Positions 1 to 10,271 are shown, counted from the stretch's first letter. The stretch is 64,000 bases of DNA from Roseiarcus sp963742305 (GCA_963742305.1 CAVULN010000037.1:1-64000), one strand, 5' to 3'. The notes: generated from the sequence alone by a model not told the origin. Numbers and translations: made by a program.

Positions 1-328
1 CAATGCGGGATGACTGGGCATTCGATATCCCCCGATGTCCGAAACGGGGACGCTTACATCCGCCGGGCCGGCGTCTGCAATCGAGACTTGGCCTCACGCA
101 AACGCGCTCAGGCTTGAGCCGCCCGCCGCCGGGGCATCCGATAGCGGTTTGATTACAATTTAGCACAACCTCGATTCAATTACCCGTAGCTAAACCGGCA
201 ACCTTTGATTGCATCCAATCGCATGAGGCTGTATTTAATAAAATTAGAGCCAGCCGATGTCAGACGCCGGCCGTCTCAACGCCAGTGATAAACGTGAGCG
301 GACTGGCGGTTGAGACAGGAGATGCATG
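1..328. other. Intergenic, no gene seen
   Basis: I see no supported gene in this stretch. Positions about 150-245 are distinctly richer in A and T than the rest and probably contain the promoter of the PEP-CTERM gene that follows. The short reverse-strand reading frame that crosses the gene start has no recognisable features. Confidence 0.5.
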
Positions 329-913
329 ATGCGCAAGAGACTGATCACTGTGATTGCTGCGATGGCGTTCGGAGTTTCGGCGGCGAACGCGTCAGTATAC
401 ACGTTTACCCTCGAGTTGACTGACGCCGAGTTGACCGCCGCGGGCCAGATCATGGTCAATACAGCCGGCGAAGTCACTGGAGTTTCGGGCGTGATTACGG
501 GCCTAGCCGATCAGACGATCGGCGCAGTCGCCGGCAATCCGAGCTTTCCCGGCGCGGCCACCAGCCCCGACGGGCTGTTCCTCTACGACAACGAGTTCCA
601 TGCGCCGGGAACGCCTTTCGACCTCTACGGCCTCCTGTTCGCGACAGCTCAGAACCCGGGCGGCTTCTGGAACCTCTGGGAGAATTCGCCCGGCCAGTAC
701 TCGCTGTGGGAATTGGCCGGCGGCTCCTACCCCGTCGAGGAGAGCGGAACCCTGAGCGTGGCCGCCGCGCCGGAGCCATCCACCTGGGCGATGCTCGCGC
801 TGGGCCTCGCCTCGCTCGGCCTGGCCGGCCGGCGCCGCCGGACGGCGCGCCTCGCCCCGCCCTTGGCTGAGCGCCGCCGGGCCGGAAAATTCGAGATGAC
901 AGGGGAAAATTAA
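329..913 (+). CDS. PEP-CTERM sorting-domain exported protein
   Basis: A secreted protein of about 194 residues. The N-terminus is a signal peptide (basic start, hydrophobic core, Ala-rich cleavage region near residue 22). Near residue 148 lies the sequence PEPSTWAMLALG followed by a hydrophobic helix and an arginine cluster, which is the PEP-CTERM sorting signal handled by an exosortase in the family. The middle part is not recognised. Two ATGs lie in tandem (326 and 329); AGGAG at 317-321 is spaced better for 329. About 22 residues follow the arginine cluster, longer than usual, so the 3' end may be read through a sequence error. A role in exopolysaccharide or surface display is family knowledge, not shown here. 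Confidence 0.8.
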   Translation: MRKRLITVIAAMAFGVSAANASVYTFTLELTDAELTAAGQIMVNTAGEVTGVSGVITGLADQTIGAVAGNPSFPGAATSPDGLFLYDNEFHAPGTPFDLYGLLFATAQNPGGFWNLWENSPGQYSLWELAGGSYPVEESGTLSVAAAPEPSTWAMLALGLASLGLAGRRRRTARLAPPLAERRRAGKFEMTGEN

Positions 914-1077
914 GACACTTTTAAACCGCTCGGTTGTAGCGCTTGACACTTGACCTCATTGGCATTTTAACCACAACCGGTCGCGCGCGCTCAAATCCAG
1001 TCTGTTTGGGTTGTATTGCCATCGCGGCGGACCGGAAGGGCTTCTGATTTCAAGATGTTGGTTCAGACAGTCTAGAC

Positions 1078-1668
1078 ATGTCGATACGCGGAAGACGCTC
1101 CCATTCGCGAATCCGCGGGTCGTTTGCGCCGCCGCCTAGCGCGGGCGAGCAGGCTGCGCGCGAGAGCGGCGGGACGCCCGAGGCGAACTCGGGCCGGCTG
1201 ATCGCGGGGTTCGGGCGTGGCGCCTATGCGGAAGCCCGCCGGCGGCAACGACAGGCGCGGGCCTCGGAAGCCGCCGCCCATTGGGCCCATGTGGCGAGCC
1301 TCATTGCGCGACATGCGGGCGAGCCGGACCATGGCGATTTCGCGGCGCGGGCGAAGCCGGATTCCGGTCTCTCGGAGGGCGGCGAGAACCTGCCCGGGCC
1401 CTGGCCCATCCGATTTTTTGAGGCTGATCCATTGGACGAGCTCGAACGCCTTCTCGGCGTCAGACTGCAATGCTTCCGGCTCCAGTTCTTCGGCGCCGGC
1501 CCCGACCTTGGGCCGCTCGTTCTCGGCGAGACCGAAATCGAGGCGCCCGACGCCTCCGGCGCGATCCGCGCGGCGGTCCAGGCGGCCTGGCCCGCAAGGG
1601 CGGTCGGCATGCGCGTCCTCGATCTCGAAGGGCGCGAGATTTTCGAGCGGCTGAAGGCCGATCTTTGA
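1078..1668 (+). CDS. Hypothetical protein, small C-terminal conserved domain
   Basis: A 196-residue protein of unknown function. The N-terminal half is rich in Arg, Ala and Gly and probably disordered. The last ~45 residues (IEAPDASGAIRAAVQ ... VLDLEGREIFERL) resemble a short domain common in small alphaproteobacterial proteins, in which an acidic-aliphatic strand, a helix and a D/EGREVF-like strand follow each other. No good ribosome binding site precedes the ATG at 1078, so the start is uncertain and an internal start is possible. A long reverse-strand frame covers the same bases but lacks recognisable motifs. It lies 84 bases upstream of the alpha/beta hydrolase on the same strand. Confidence 0.5.
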   Translation: MSIRGRRSHSRIRGSFAPPPSAGEQAARESGGTPEANSGRLIAGFGRGAYAEARRRQRQARASEAAAHWAHVASLIARHAGEPDHGDFAARAKPDSGLSEGGENLPGPWPIRFFEADPLDELERLLGVRLQCFRLQFFGAGPDLGPLVLGETEIEAPDASGAIRAAVQAAWPARAVGMRVLDLEGREIFERLKADL

Positions 1669-1752
1669 GACTGGCGTCCACGGCCGCGGCCGCGGAGGGC
1701 GGTTGAGGCGCTCGCGTGACTTGGGGCCGACTTCGGCGATAAGTTCGCCGCC

Positions 1753-2362
1753 ATGCCCGGACCCGCCTTCCTGCTCGCGCCCGGCGCCGGCGCTCCCCTC
1801 TTCGCATCCAAGGATGCGGACTTTCGCCAAGCTCCTCGGGCCGATCGGCCCGGTCGAGTTGTTCGACTATCCTTACGCCCTGGGAGGCCGGCGGCGGCCC
1901 GACCCGCTGCCCAAGCTCATTGCCGCGCATCGGGCGGCGCTCGCGGTTCTCAGGGCCAGGCATGACGGCCCCATAGTCCTCGCAGGCAAAAGCATGGGCG
2001 GGCGCGTGGGCTGCCATGTCGCCCTTGTCGAAACCGTGATGGCGCTGATCTGCTTCGGCTACCCGCTCTGCGGCGGAGGCGACAGGTCGAAGCTGCGCGA
2101 TCAGGTTCTGCTGGACCTTGAGGCCCCGATTCTGTTCGTGCAGGGAACGCGCGATCCGCTCTGCCCGCTCGACCTCCTCGAAGCCGTGCGCAAGCGCATG
2201 CGCGCGCCATCGAGCCTCCATATCGTGGACGGAGGCGACCACTCGCTTCTGCTCGCGAAGGCGGCGCTGAAGGCGACCGGCTCAACGCAGGAGGACGTCG
2301 ACGAGGGCGTGCGAAACGCGATCGCCGGTTTCCTGAACGACGCGGCGGACGACTTGCGCTGA
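1753..2362 (+). pseudogene. Alpha/beta-hydrolase family protein, frameshifted
   Basis: A small alpha/beta hydrolase of the dienelactone-hydrolase-like, KAP-type group (COG3571-like), about 202 residues. The start codon at 1753 opens a frame reading MPGPAFLLAPGAGAP; the continuation with SSHPRMRTFAK and the nucleophile elbow GKSMGGR lies one frame over. The frame changes at the CCCC run at 1795-1798, where one extra C explains the break. The rest is intact: FVQGTRDPLCPL carries the acidic residue and VDGGDHSLL the histidine of the catalytic triad. A homopolymer sequencing error is as likely as real inactivation. The substrate is unknown. Confidence 0.65.
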
Positions 2363-2418
2363 GAGAGATTCGAGTGAAATGCCCTGTTCCAGCGGTGAAC
2401 CCTCGGGCCGCCTGCGAA

Positions 2419-2520
2419 GGCCGGAAAGCGCCGGCCTCGACGAGATGGAGCAACTTCAGGCCGAGGCGAAAGCCGGGGAGCGGCTGGCCGGTCAGGGAAC
2501 TCGGAGGTTCGACGGGACCG
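2419..2520. repeat. Dispersed intergenic repeat, copy 1
   Basis: This stretch shares a run of similar blocks with 4763-4857: an almost identical CCGGAAAGCGCCGGCCTCGA, then GGCCGAGG, then AGCCGG, then GGTTCG(A/G). The first block is itself an inverted repeat (GGCCGG ... CCGGCC). Both copies lie in non-coding DNA, one beyond each end of the cyclase gene. Origin unknown; it could be a REP-like element. Confidence 0.4.
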
Positions 2521-2570
2521 CCTTCCTCGCGACTGCGGCGCTGCCTGTTGTTCCCAAGCCAGCGGACGGC

Positions 2571-4536
2571 TCAGGTCTTGACGCATTCGGGCAGGCGCTT
2601 CGGGGCGTCGAACTTCTTCAGTTCCTCGTCGGTGGCGCAGATGCGAAGGCCAAGCTTGCGAAAGCCTTCGCGCTCGATTTCCTGCTCGTCCGCCCGCACA
2701 AACACTTCGCCTTCATTGAACCAAAGCTCCATCACTTGCTCGCCGTCCTTGGCGAGGAGGTCGGCCTTGACGCGCTCGGCTTCGTCGGCGCGGCCGAGAA
2801 AAGCGCAAACTTGCGGCCTTAGCAAATCGATGGAACCTGTCCCAGCTTTCGTCCGGAATTTGATCGCTTACCTCAAGAACACGCTCGAATTTGTGGCCGA
2901 AAAAGTAGGACCTCAAGAGTTGCCCGCGCCTGCCCGGCGGCAACTGGGGATCGAGACGCAAGACCAAGTCCGCCATCGCGACGCTCTCTTCCGGTCGTCC
3001 CAAGTAAGGGAGCTGCGCGGCGGAGATTGAGAGCACCAACGTGTTGACGGGGCTGTCGTGCAAAGCGCGGTCGATCTCCGCGGACGTTTCGACCCATCGG
3101 CCCTCCGTGGCCAAGTACACTATCTGACCGGCATGCGCATCGGCGTTGGACGGATCGAGCGCCAGCGCCAGCCGCAGGTCGCTTTCGACTTCTTTCTCTG
3201 TCGTCGCCCACGGGAGATGTAAGAACCCGCCATCTGCTATTTTGAGCCACGCCCGCGTCGCGTAAGCGGGAGCGAGCTTCGGATCGAGGGCAAGGGCCTC
3301 CTCGATATACTCGAAGCCCTTCACGTTCCCGGCCTTCGTGTACAATTTTCGTTGTTCGAGGGCGAGCAACCAGAGGTCATAGGCCGAAAGATTTGCCGGC
3401 GCGCGCTGCTTGGCTTCCGACAGCAGGCGGCTTTGGATCGCGCCGATGTCGGAGCCCCCACTGCCGCCGAGCGAAGCGGCAACTTTGTCGGCCACCTCCG
3501 CCTGCACGGCGAACAGGTCCTGCGCCGGGCGGTCCCAGCGCTCCGACCACACCTGCGCGCCTGTCGTGGCGTCGCTGAGATCGGCCGTCACCCGCAACTG
3601 GTCGCCCTGGCGCTGAATGGAGCCAGCGAGCACAAAGCGGACGTTGAGGTCCTTGGCGACCTGTCTCGCGTCGACCGGCTTGCCCTTGTAAGCCAGGGTC
3701 GAGTTGCGCGCGATGACCATGAGATCCTTGTAGCGCGCAAGGTCGGTGATGACGTCCTCGGTCATGCCGTCGGCGAGGCGGCTCGCCTGCTCGTCGCCGC
3801 CCAGATTGTCGAACGGCAGGACTGCGACCGCCGGCGCCGTGAGCGCCACGGATCGGCTGGGGCCAAGGAAACGCCAGGCGCCCGCTGCGATCGCGATGAG
3901 CGCGAGCGCGGCGACCCCGGCGGCGCCGAGCAGCGCGAGCCGCGAGCGCGCCTTCGGCTGGGGCGCCGTTTTGCGGAGCTTCGTAGGCGCGGCCGGCTTG
4001 GCTATCGCCGGCTGCCCGACTTCCAGCGAATAGACCCGGATCGGCCGCTCGATGTTCTTGAGCTGCGTCGGGCCGAGATCGGCGACCGCCATGTCGAGCC
4101 GGCCGCTCACCTGCCGGTAGGCGTCCTCGGAAAGGCAGATCGCGCCGGGCTGCGCGATTCCTTCGAGGCGCGCCGCGATGTTGACGCCGTCGCCCATGAG
4201 ATCGCCGTCGCTCTCCTCGACCACGTCGCCGAGATGAATGCCGATGCGAAACTCGATCCGCCGCTCGGGCGGCAGACCGGCGTTGCGTTCGACCATGCCG
4301 TTCTGCACTTCGATCGCGCAGCGCACCGCGTCGACCACGCTGCGGAACTCGATGAGACTCCCGTCGCCGGTGCGCTTGACGATGCGGCCGTGGTGCACCG
4401 AGATGATGGGGTCGATGAGGTCGCTGCTGAGCGCCCTCAGCCGCGCCAGGATGCGATCCTCGTCCGCGCCCGCGAGCCGGCTATATCCAACGACATCTGA
4501 AACAAGGATGGCTGCGAGCTTTCGGGTCTCGCTCAT
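2571..4536 (-). CDS. Class III adenylate/guanylate cyclase with TolB-like domain and TPRs (one frameshift)
   Basis: A membrane-anchored signalling cyclase. From the N-terminus: a class III nucleotidyl cyclase catalytic domain (residues ~5-165, with LVSDVVGYSRL, KRTGDGSLIEF and GDLMGDGVNIAARL), one transmembrane helix (~200-222), a TolB/FlgO-like domain (~235-370, AVLPFDNLGGDEQ, LAGSIQRQGDQLRV), then TPR-like helices to the end. This arrangement is common in Hyphomicrobiales. The long frame opens at 4536; near 2832 (a GGAA run) the frame shifts, and the true C-terminus (LLRPQVCAFLGRADEAERV ... to the stop at 2571) continues in another frame. One extra base explains this. It would make cyclic AMP or GMP; the input signal is unknown. 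Confidence 0.8.
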
Positions 4537-4833
4537 GGCGCCCTCCGGCTGGCGGCTATCTCATGACAGGGGACTGGGCCTGAGGCCGCCGAAAAGTGTC
4601 TTCAATCGAATAAACTTTATTTACTGTTGATAACAGAAATTTGAACAATAGACAAGGGCGGGCGGGGTCGCGCCGGGCCGCCGAATACGTCTCTTACGCA
4701 AAGAAAAGCGCCGCCGCTCTATTTGCGCGCCCCGTCCGCCCCGATAGCCTGCGCCTGGCCGAAGACCGGAAAGCGCCGGCCTCGACGGAGCGGCTTTGGG
4801 CCGAGGAGCGAGAGCCGGCTCGTCGCGCCGGCG
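4537..4833. other. Intergenic, AT-rich promoter side plus repeat
   Basis: Gene-free stretch between the cyclase start and the hflX stop. Bases about 4598-4665 are AT-rich (runs such as AATAAACTTTATTTAC) and probably hold the cyclase promoter. The part from 4763 is the second copy of a dispersed repeat. No RNA gene recognised. Confidence 0.4.
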
Positions 4834-4857
4834 TCAGGGACCGGCGGTTCGGCCCGG
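4763..4857. repeat. Dispersed intergenic repeat, copy 2
   Basis: Counterpart of the element at 2419-2520. It shares the CCGGAAAGCGCCGGCCTCGA block and the downstream GGCCGAGG and AGCCGG blocks in the same order and similar spacing. It runs into the 3' end of hflX. Confidence 0.4.
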
Positions 4858-6209
4858 GCCCGAGGGCGCGACAGCGCCCGGAAGCGCAAAGCGGCGCTTG
4901 ATCCGCTCGATCTGGTCGGGGGCGACGCGCACGGTGAGGCGGAGGCGGTCGTCCTCGTCGCGGCGGCTCATGACCTCGGCGTGCTCGTAGAGCCAGTGCA
5001 GGCCCTGCCCGTCGCTGGCGTCGAGGGTGAGCTCCATTTCGGGCCGGTCGCGAGCGAGGCGATCCTCGATCGCGGCCTTGAGGCGGTCGAGGCCCTCTCC
5101 GGTCGCCGCGGAAATGGCGAGCGGCGACGTCCCGCCAGTGCCCTGCTCCTGAGCGAGGGCGGCGCGCGCGTCGGCGTCGAGCCGGTCCACCTTGTTCCAG
5201 ACCTCGATCACGCGGTCGGCGCGGTCGGAAACGCCGATCTCGTCCAGAATCGCCTCGACGTCATGGGCCTGCGCTTCGCTGTCGAGGTGGGAGATGTCGC
5301 GCACATGCACGATGACGTCGGCCGAGCGCACTTCCTCGAGCGTGGCGCGAAAGGCCGAGATAAGCGTCGTCGGCAAATCCGAGATGAAGCCGACCGTGTC
5401 GGAGAGGATCGCCTGCCCGCCATGGGGGAGGCGGATCATGCGCATGGTCGGATCGAGGGTGGCGAACAGCATGTCGGCGGCCATCACCTCGGCGCGGGTG
5501 AGCCGATTGAACAGGGTCGATTTTCCCGCATTGGTGTAGCCGACCAGCGCGACGATCGGATAGGGCACGGCGCTGCGGCTCGCGCGCTGAAGGCTGCGCC
5601 TGCTTCTTGACCGTTTCGAGCTCGCGCTCGATGCGGATGATGCGCTCGCCGATCAGGCGCCGGTCGGTCTCGATCTGCGTCTCGCCGGGGCCGCCGAGAA
5701 AGCCGAAGCCGCCGCGCTGCCGCTCGAGATGGGTCCATGAGCGGACGAGGCGCGAGCGCTGGTATTTGAGATGCGCGAGCTCGACCTGCAGCGCGCCCTC
5801 GGCGGTGCGCGCCCGCTGGCCGAAAATCTCGAGGATGAGCCCGGTGCGGTCGATGACCTTTGCAGCCGAAGGCTTTCTCGAGGTTGCGCTGCTGGGCGGG
5901 CGAGAGCGCGCAGTCCATCACGACGAGGTCGATCGCCTCGTCCTTCACCCGAGCCGAGATCGCCTCGACCTTGCCCTTGCCGATAAAGGTCGCCGGGCGG
6001 ACTTCGTTCAGCGAAACGGTTTCCGCGCCCACGACCTCGAGATCGATGGCGCGCGCCAGTCCGACCGCCTCTTCGCGGCGGGCCTCGGGGCCGCGCATCG
6101 GGTCATTCGGGTCTCTGGCAAGATTGGGGCAGACGACGAGCGCGCGCGTGGTCGCGCGCCGCTCCGCTCCCGCCCCGCTGCGAGAGGGGGCGTCCTGGTC
6201 AAAGATCAA
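4834..6209 (-). CDS. hflX: GTPase HflX (two frameshifts)
   Basis: HflX is a ribosome-associated GTPase. The N-terminal domain (ETVSLNEVRPATFIGKGK, LSPAQQRNLEKAFGCK) is read from a TTG at 6209 that overlaps the hfq stop (TTGA). Near 5866 the frame breaks at an AAA run; the linker sequence VIDRTGLILEIFGQ continues in the next frame. A second break lies near 5600, after which the G domain is intact: GYTNAGKSTLFNRLT (G1), DTVGFISDLP (G3), NKVD (G4). Homologues are about 430-460 residues, matching the summed length. Both breaks look like single-base indels. It is the last gene of the ntrY-ntrX-hfq-hflX block, as is usual in alphaproteobacteria. Confidence 0.85.
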
Positions 6210-6454
6210 CGAGGCTCCTCGTCAACCGCTTCGAACATGGTGATCGGGCTCGCGGGCATGATCGTCGAGATTGCATGCTTATAGACCAGCTGGGAGTGGC
6301 CATCGCGTCGAAGCAGGACGCAGAAATTGTCAAACCAAGTAACGAACCCCTGCAGCTTGACCCCGTTGACAAGAAAAATCGTGACCGATGTCTTGGACTT
6401 TCTCACATGATTGAGAAAAGTGTCCTGGAGGTTTTGCGCCTTCTCGGTTGCCAT
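6206..6454 (-). CDS. hfq: RNA chaperone Hfq
   Basis: An 82-residue Sm-like protein that forms hexamers and pairs small RNAs with mRNAs. The sequence shows the typical N-terminus (MATEKAQNLQDTFLNHVRKS), the Sm1 motif with GVKLQGFVTWFDNFCVLL and the Sm2 signature LVYKHAISTI. The frame is open further upstream, but the conserved MATEKAQ start at 6454 fits the family length. The stop overlaps the TTG start of hflX by a TTGA, so the two are translationally coupled. It is separated from ntrX by about 150 bases that probably hold its own promoter. Confidence 0.95.
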   Translation of the reverse strand: MATEKAQNLQDTFLNHVRKSKTSVTIFLVNGVKLQGFVTWFDNFCVLLRRDGHSQLVYKHAISTIMPASPITMFEAVDEEPR

Positions 6455-6607
6455 TCGTTTTTCCGTTCGTTGGGCCTTTGCGGCCGTGTTGTCCGGTCTT
6501 GTCCTGCACGGAGCCCGACACGCCGGTTCTTCCACGTCATATCACAGAAAATAAGGCGACTCATCAGCCAAAAACACAATGTTAAACCGGCGTTCTGTTC
6601 GCCGCGG

Positions 6608-7975
6608 CTATTCGACGCCGAGCGACTTCAGCTTCCGGTGCAGCGCGGATCGCTCCATCCCGATAAACTCGGCGGTTCGCGATATGTTGCCGCCGAAGCG
6701 GCTGATTTGCGCGACCAAATAGTCGCGCTCGAAGGCTTCCCGCGCCTCGCGAAGGGGAAGGCTCAGCAGTTTCTCGCCGCCGATGCCGCTTGGCACCGCG
6801 GGCACCAGCGCGCCGACCTCCGCGGGAAGCATTGACGCCGAGATTTCAACGTTCGGATCGCCGATCGCGAGGATCATCAGCCGTTCGACATTGTTCCTGA
6901 GCTGGCGGATGTTTCCCGGCCAGTCGTGCGACTGAAGCACCGCCATGGCGTCGGCGCCGACCCGGCGGGCCGCCACCCCCATGCTGGCCGCGGTGATCTT
7001 CAAAAAATAGTGAACGAGCTCGGGAATGTCCTCCCGCCGCTCGGCGAGCGAGGGGACCCGGATCGGCACCACCGAGAGCCGGTGAAACAGGTCCTCGCGA
7101 AAACGCCCTTCGGTGATCGCCTCGGCCAGATCCCGGCTGGTCGACGAGATGACGCGCACATCGACGAAAACGCGCGAAGCGCCGCCCACGCGCTGAAAGT
7201 TCTGGTCGACCAGGACGCGCAGGATCTTGGCCTGCGTCTCGCGGGGCATGTCGGCGACTTCGTCGAGGTAGAGCGTTCCGCCATGCGCCTCCTCGAGCGC
7301 GCCGACCCTGAGCGGCCCGTCGGCCGTGGATTCGACCCCGAAGAGCTCCGCCTCCATTCCCTCAGGCGCCATCGCCGGCGCGTTGATGACGACGAAAGGA
7401 CCGTCCGCGCGCGCCGAACTTCCGTGAATGAGGCGGGCGGCCAGTTCCTTGCCCGACCCGGCGGCGCCGGAAATGAGGACGCGCGAGTTGGCGGGCCCGA
7501 GCTTCTCGATCACCCGCCTGAGGTTCGAGATCGCCGAGGAGGACCCGACCATCCGGTCGGCGGAGCCGCCGCGGGCGCGCAGGTCGCTGACTTCCCGCTT
7601 GAGGCGCGACGTCTCCAGCGCCCGTTCGGCGATCAGGATGAGACGGTCCGCCTTGAACGGCTTCTCGATGAAATCGTAGGCGCCGAGTTTGATCGCCGTC
7701 ACCGCCGTCTCGACGTTGCCGTGCCCCGAGATCATCACCACCGGCACGTTCGGGTGCTGGCGCTTGATCGCCTCGAGCAGCTGCAGTCCGTCCAGCTTCG
7801 AGCCCTGCAGCCAGATGTCGAGAAGGATCAGCTGCGGCCGGCGCGCTTCGACCGCCGCGATCGCCTCGTCCGAATTCCGCGCGAGCCGCGCCCCGTGCCC
7901 CTCGTCCTCCAGGATGCCGGCGACGAGTTCGCGGATGTCTTCTTCATCGTCGACGATCAGAATGTCAGCAGCCAT
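6608..7975 (-). CDS. ntrX: Response regulator NtrX
   Basis: NtrX pairs with the membrane kinase NtrY and controls nitrogen and redox-linked genes in alphaproteobacteria. Domains: receiver (residues 1-120, phospho-Asp in LILLDIWLQG, Lys in IEKPFKADRL), AAA+ domain (~135-370, Walker A GAAGSGKE, Walker B GGTLYLDEVADMP), and a C-terminal Fis-type helix-turn-helix (NISRTAEFIGMERSALHRKL). The sigma-54 contact motif GAFTGA is absent; the loop reads GVESTADGPLRVGA. This loss is known for alphaproteobacterial NtrX. The start ATG shares its first base with the ntrY stop (TGATG). Confidence 0.95.
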   Translation of the reverse strand: MAADILIVDDEEDIRELVAGILEDEGHGARLARNSDEAIAAVEARRPQLILLDIWLQGSKLDGLQLLEAIKRQHPNVPVVMISGHGNVETAVTAIKLGAYDFIEKPFKADRLILIAERALETSRLKREVSDLRARGGSADRMVGSSSAISNLRRVIEKLGPANSRVLISGAAGSGKELAARLIHGSSARADGPFVVINAPAMAPEGMEAELFGVESTADGPLRVGALEEAHGGTLYLDEVADMPRETQAKILRVLVDQNFQRVGGASRVFVDVRVISSTSRDLAEAITEGRFREDLFHRLSVVPIRVPSLAERREDIPELVHYFLKITAASMGVAARRVGADAMAVLQSHDWPGNIRQLRNNVERLMILAIGDPNVEISASMLPAEVGALVPAVPSGIGGEKLLSLPLREAREAFERDYLVAQISRFGGNISRTAEFIGMERSALHRKLKSLGVE

Positions 7976-10245
7976 CAGGACGAACCGATCCTCTCGTTTT
8001 CCGCCGGCGCCGCAAGGCGTTCATTGCGGCTCAGCGGCAGTCTCATGACGACTCTGGCCCCCCTCCCTCCATCGGGACGCTCCGGTCCGTCGAGAAGCTC
8101 AACCCCGCCGCCGTGGTCCTCGAAGATCTTGACCACGATCGGCAGCCCAAGCCCGGTCCCCTCGGCTCGCGTCGTCACATAGGGCTCGGTCAGCCGGTGA
8201 CGATCCTCGCGCGGAAAGCCCTTGCCGTTGTCGCTGACCGAGATCTCGGCGAAGTCCGAGCCATCGACGGAGAGCGTAACGACGATCACGCCTAGGGGAT
8301 GATGCTCGCCGAGCGCATCAATGCCTTCTGTCGCGTTCTTCAAAACATTGGTGAGCGCTTGCGACACCAGCCGGCGATCGAACTCGGCAAAAACAGGTTC
8401 GGCCGGCAGCCGCTCCTCAAACGCGATCTCCGGGCGACCGACCCGCATCAGGAAGAGCGCCTGGCGCACGCAATCGGTGAGGTCGTCCTGTATCGGGAGC
8501 GCCCTTGGCGTCCGGGCGAACGAGGAGAATTCGTCGACCATCCGCTTGATGTCATCCACCTGGCGGATGATGGTGTTGGTGCATTGGTCGAATATGTCCC
8601 GGCCCTCGACGATGTGCCGGCCGTAGCGCCTTTTCAGCCGCTCGGCCGAGAGCTGGATCGGGGTCAGCGGGTTCTTGATCTCGTGGGCGATGCGACGGGC
8701 GACGTCGGCCCAGGCCGCGGTCCGCTGGGCGGTCACAAGGTCGCTGATGTCGTCGAGCGTAATGACGCTCGCGCGATTGTCGCGCCCCGGATTTCCGGTG
8801 ACGCGGACGTTGAGGACGCGTTCGCGGCCGTCCCTGAGCACGGTCGCCTGCCCCTGATGAAGCCGGAGCCTGCGCGAACGGGCCTGTTCCCAGATCGACC
8901 CGATGCTGGACTGGATCTCGTTGAGGGGCCGTCCAATCAGGCTGAGGCCCCCCCCGAGCAGCCCCTCGGCGGCGGCGTTGGAAATCGTGACGACCCCGTC
9001 ATTGTCGACGCCAAGGACGCCCGCCGGCACCCCCGACAGCACCGCCTCGATGAAGGCGCGCCGCTCGTCATTGAGCGCGTTCGCCTCCATGAGCCCGGAC
9101 TGCTGGCGCAGGAGTTCGGAGGTCATCTTGTTGAACGTGTCGCCAAGATGGCCGAGGTCTCCGTCGGAACGGCGGGTCGGCACCTGGACATGGAGATTGC
9201 CGGACGCGACCTCGTCGGTCGCGCGGATCAGGCTGCGGATCGGGCGGACCAGCCGGTTGGCGAAGGCCAGACCAAGCCAGATCGCCGAGAACAGCATGGT
9301 CAGCGCCAGCATCACGAACACGGTGGCGAAGGCGAGCTCGATGCCGCGGCGGTCGGCCTCGAAGCGCGCCCACATCATGGAGGCGCTGGCCGCGTCGTCG
9401 GCCACTTTCGCGGTTAAGGGATCGAAGGCGCGCGCGGCGTAGAGGAACTGGCCGTCGGTCTTGGGGATCGGGCGAATGGCGACGAAAACATAGCCGGTCC
9501 GGAGAACCTGGCAGACGAGTTCGCCATTCACCGCGTCCTTGAAGTCCGACGCCTCAGGCTTGACGATCAGCTTGGGGTCCGAGCCTTCCGCAAGCTGAAC
9601 GACCGATCCGTCGCCTCTCATCAGCGCGGCGGCGTTGAACCCGAGGGTTTTCGCCCGCGAGCTGAAATAGTCCTTGAATTGCGCAGGATCCGACTGGAAC
9701 TGGCCGGCGCTGCGGGCGAGGTCGCCGGCGGTGAGGTCCGCGTCGCGCAGGAGCGCGCGGCACTGGGCGTCGCCATAGAGCTGGGTCGCCTGATTGGCCT
9801 CGTTGATGAAGGAAGCGACGTCGCTCATGAATTTGGGGTTGATCGCCCATTCGACCGAAACCCCCGCGACCACCGCGGTCACGATCGCCGGGATCGCCGC
9901 GACGAGCGCAAACAGTCCGACAAAGCGGCTGTGCAGCCGAGCGCCCGCCCGCGCCGCCCGTCGCGCCGCGCGAAGGCCGAAAAGCTCGATCCCGATCAGG
10001 ACGATCAGAATGATGACGACCAGGCCGTCCCCGATCAGCAGGATCCAGACGACCGTCGGGGTCGGCAGGATGGGCGTGAAGCGGGCGAAAACCAGGAAGG
10101 TGGCGAGGGCGAGGAGGAACGCGGCGCCGACGACGATCACCCCGAAGCGGCCGGTCGGCCGACCGTCATCGAGGAGCGCCGAGCCCCGGGGGTTGATCGT
10201 CGTTCCAGTCAAAATTGGCGGACCGAGTCGAGACGCCTTTCGCAC
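7975..10245 (-). CDS. ntrY: Nitrogen-regulation sensor histidine kinase NtrY
   Basis: A 756-residue membrane histidine kinase. Three hydrophobic helices lie within residues ~30-135, followed by a periplasmic sensor region (~140-300), another transmembrane helix near 305-330, a HAMP segment starting at NRLVRPIRSL, a PAS region, the H-box (RRIAHEIKNPLTPIQLSAER) and an ATPase domain with N, G1 and G2 boxes (NVLKNATEGID, SDNGKGF, EGTGLGL). The GTG at 10245 is the longest start. The gene normally follows ntrC directly; here about 2.9 kb of unrelated DNA lies between them. It is followed by ntrX with a one-base overlap. Confidence 0.95.
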   Translation of the reverse strand: MRKASRLGPPILTGTTINPRGSALLDDGRPTGRFGVIVVGAAFLLALATFLVFARFTPILPTPTVVWILLIGDGLVVIILIVLIGIELFGLRAARRAARAGARLHSRFVGLFALVAAIPAIVTAVVAGVSVEWAINPKFMSDVASFINEANQATQLYGDAQCRALLRDADLTAGDLARSAGQFQSDPAQFKDYFSSRAKTLGFNAAALMRGDGSVVQLAEGSDPKLIVKPEASDFKDAVNGELVCQVLRTGYVFVAIRPIPKTDGQFLYAARAFDPLTAKVADDAASASMMWARFEADRRGIELAFATVFVMLALTMLFSAIWLGLAFANRLVRPIRSLIRATDEVASGNLHVQVPTRRSDGDLGHLGDTFNKMTSELLRQQSGLMEANALNDERRAFIEAVLSGVPAGVLGVDNDGVVTISNAAAEGLLGGGLSLIGRPLNEIQSSIGSIWEQARSRRLRLHQGQATVLRDGRERVLNVRVTGNPGRDNRASVITLDDISDLVTAQRTAAWADVARRIAHEIKNPLTPIQLSAERLKRRYGRHIVEGRDIFDQCTNTIIRQVDDIKRMVDEFSSFARTPRALPIQDDLTDCVRQALFLMRVGRPEIAFEERLPAEPVFAEFDRRLVSQALTNVLKNATEGIDALGEHHPLGVIVVTLSVDGSDFAEISVSDNGKGFPREDRHRLTEPYVTTRAEGTGLGLPIVVKIFEDHGGGVELLDGPERPDGGRGARVVMRLPLSRNERLAAPAENERIGSS

Positions 10246-10271
10246 AACGACGGTTGTTTAGCGCCTCAGTG

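Noticed and set aside
1072..1830. Reverse-strand frame opposite the unknown protein at 1078
   Set aside because: The forward protein has a recognisable C-terminal pattern; the reverse one is low-complexity.
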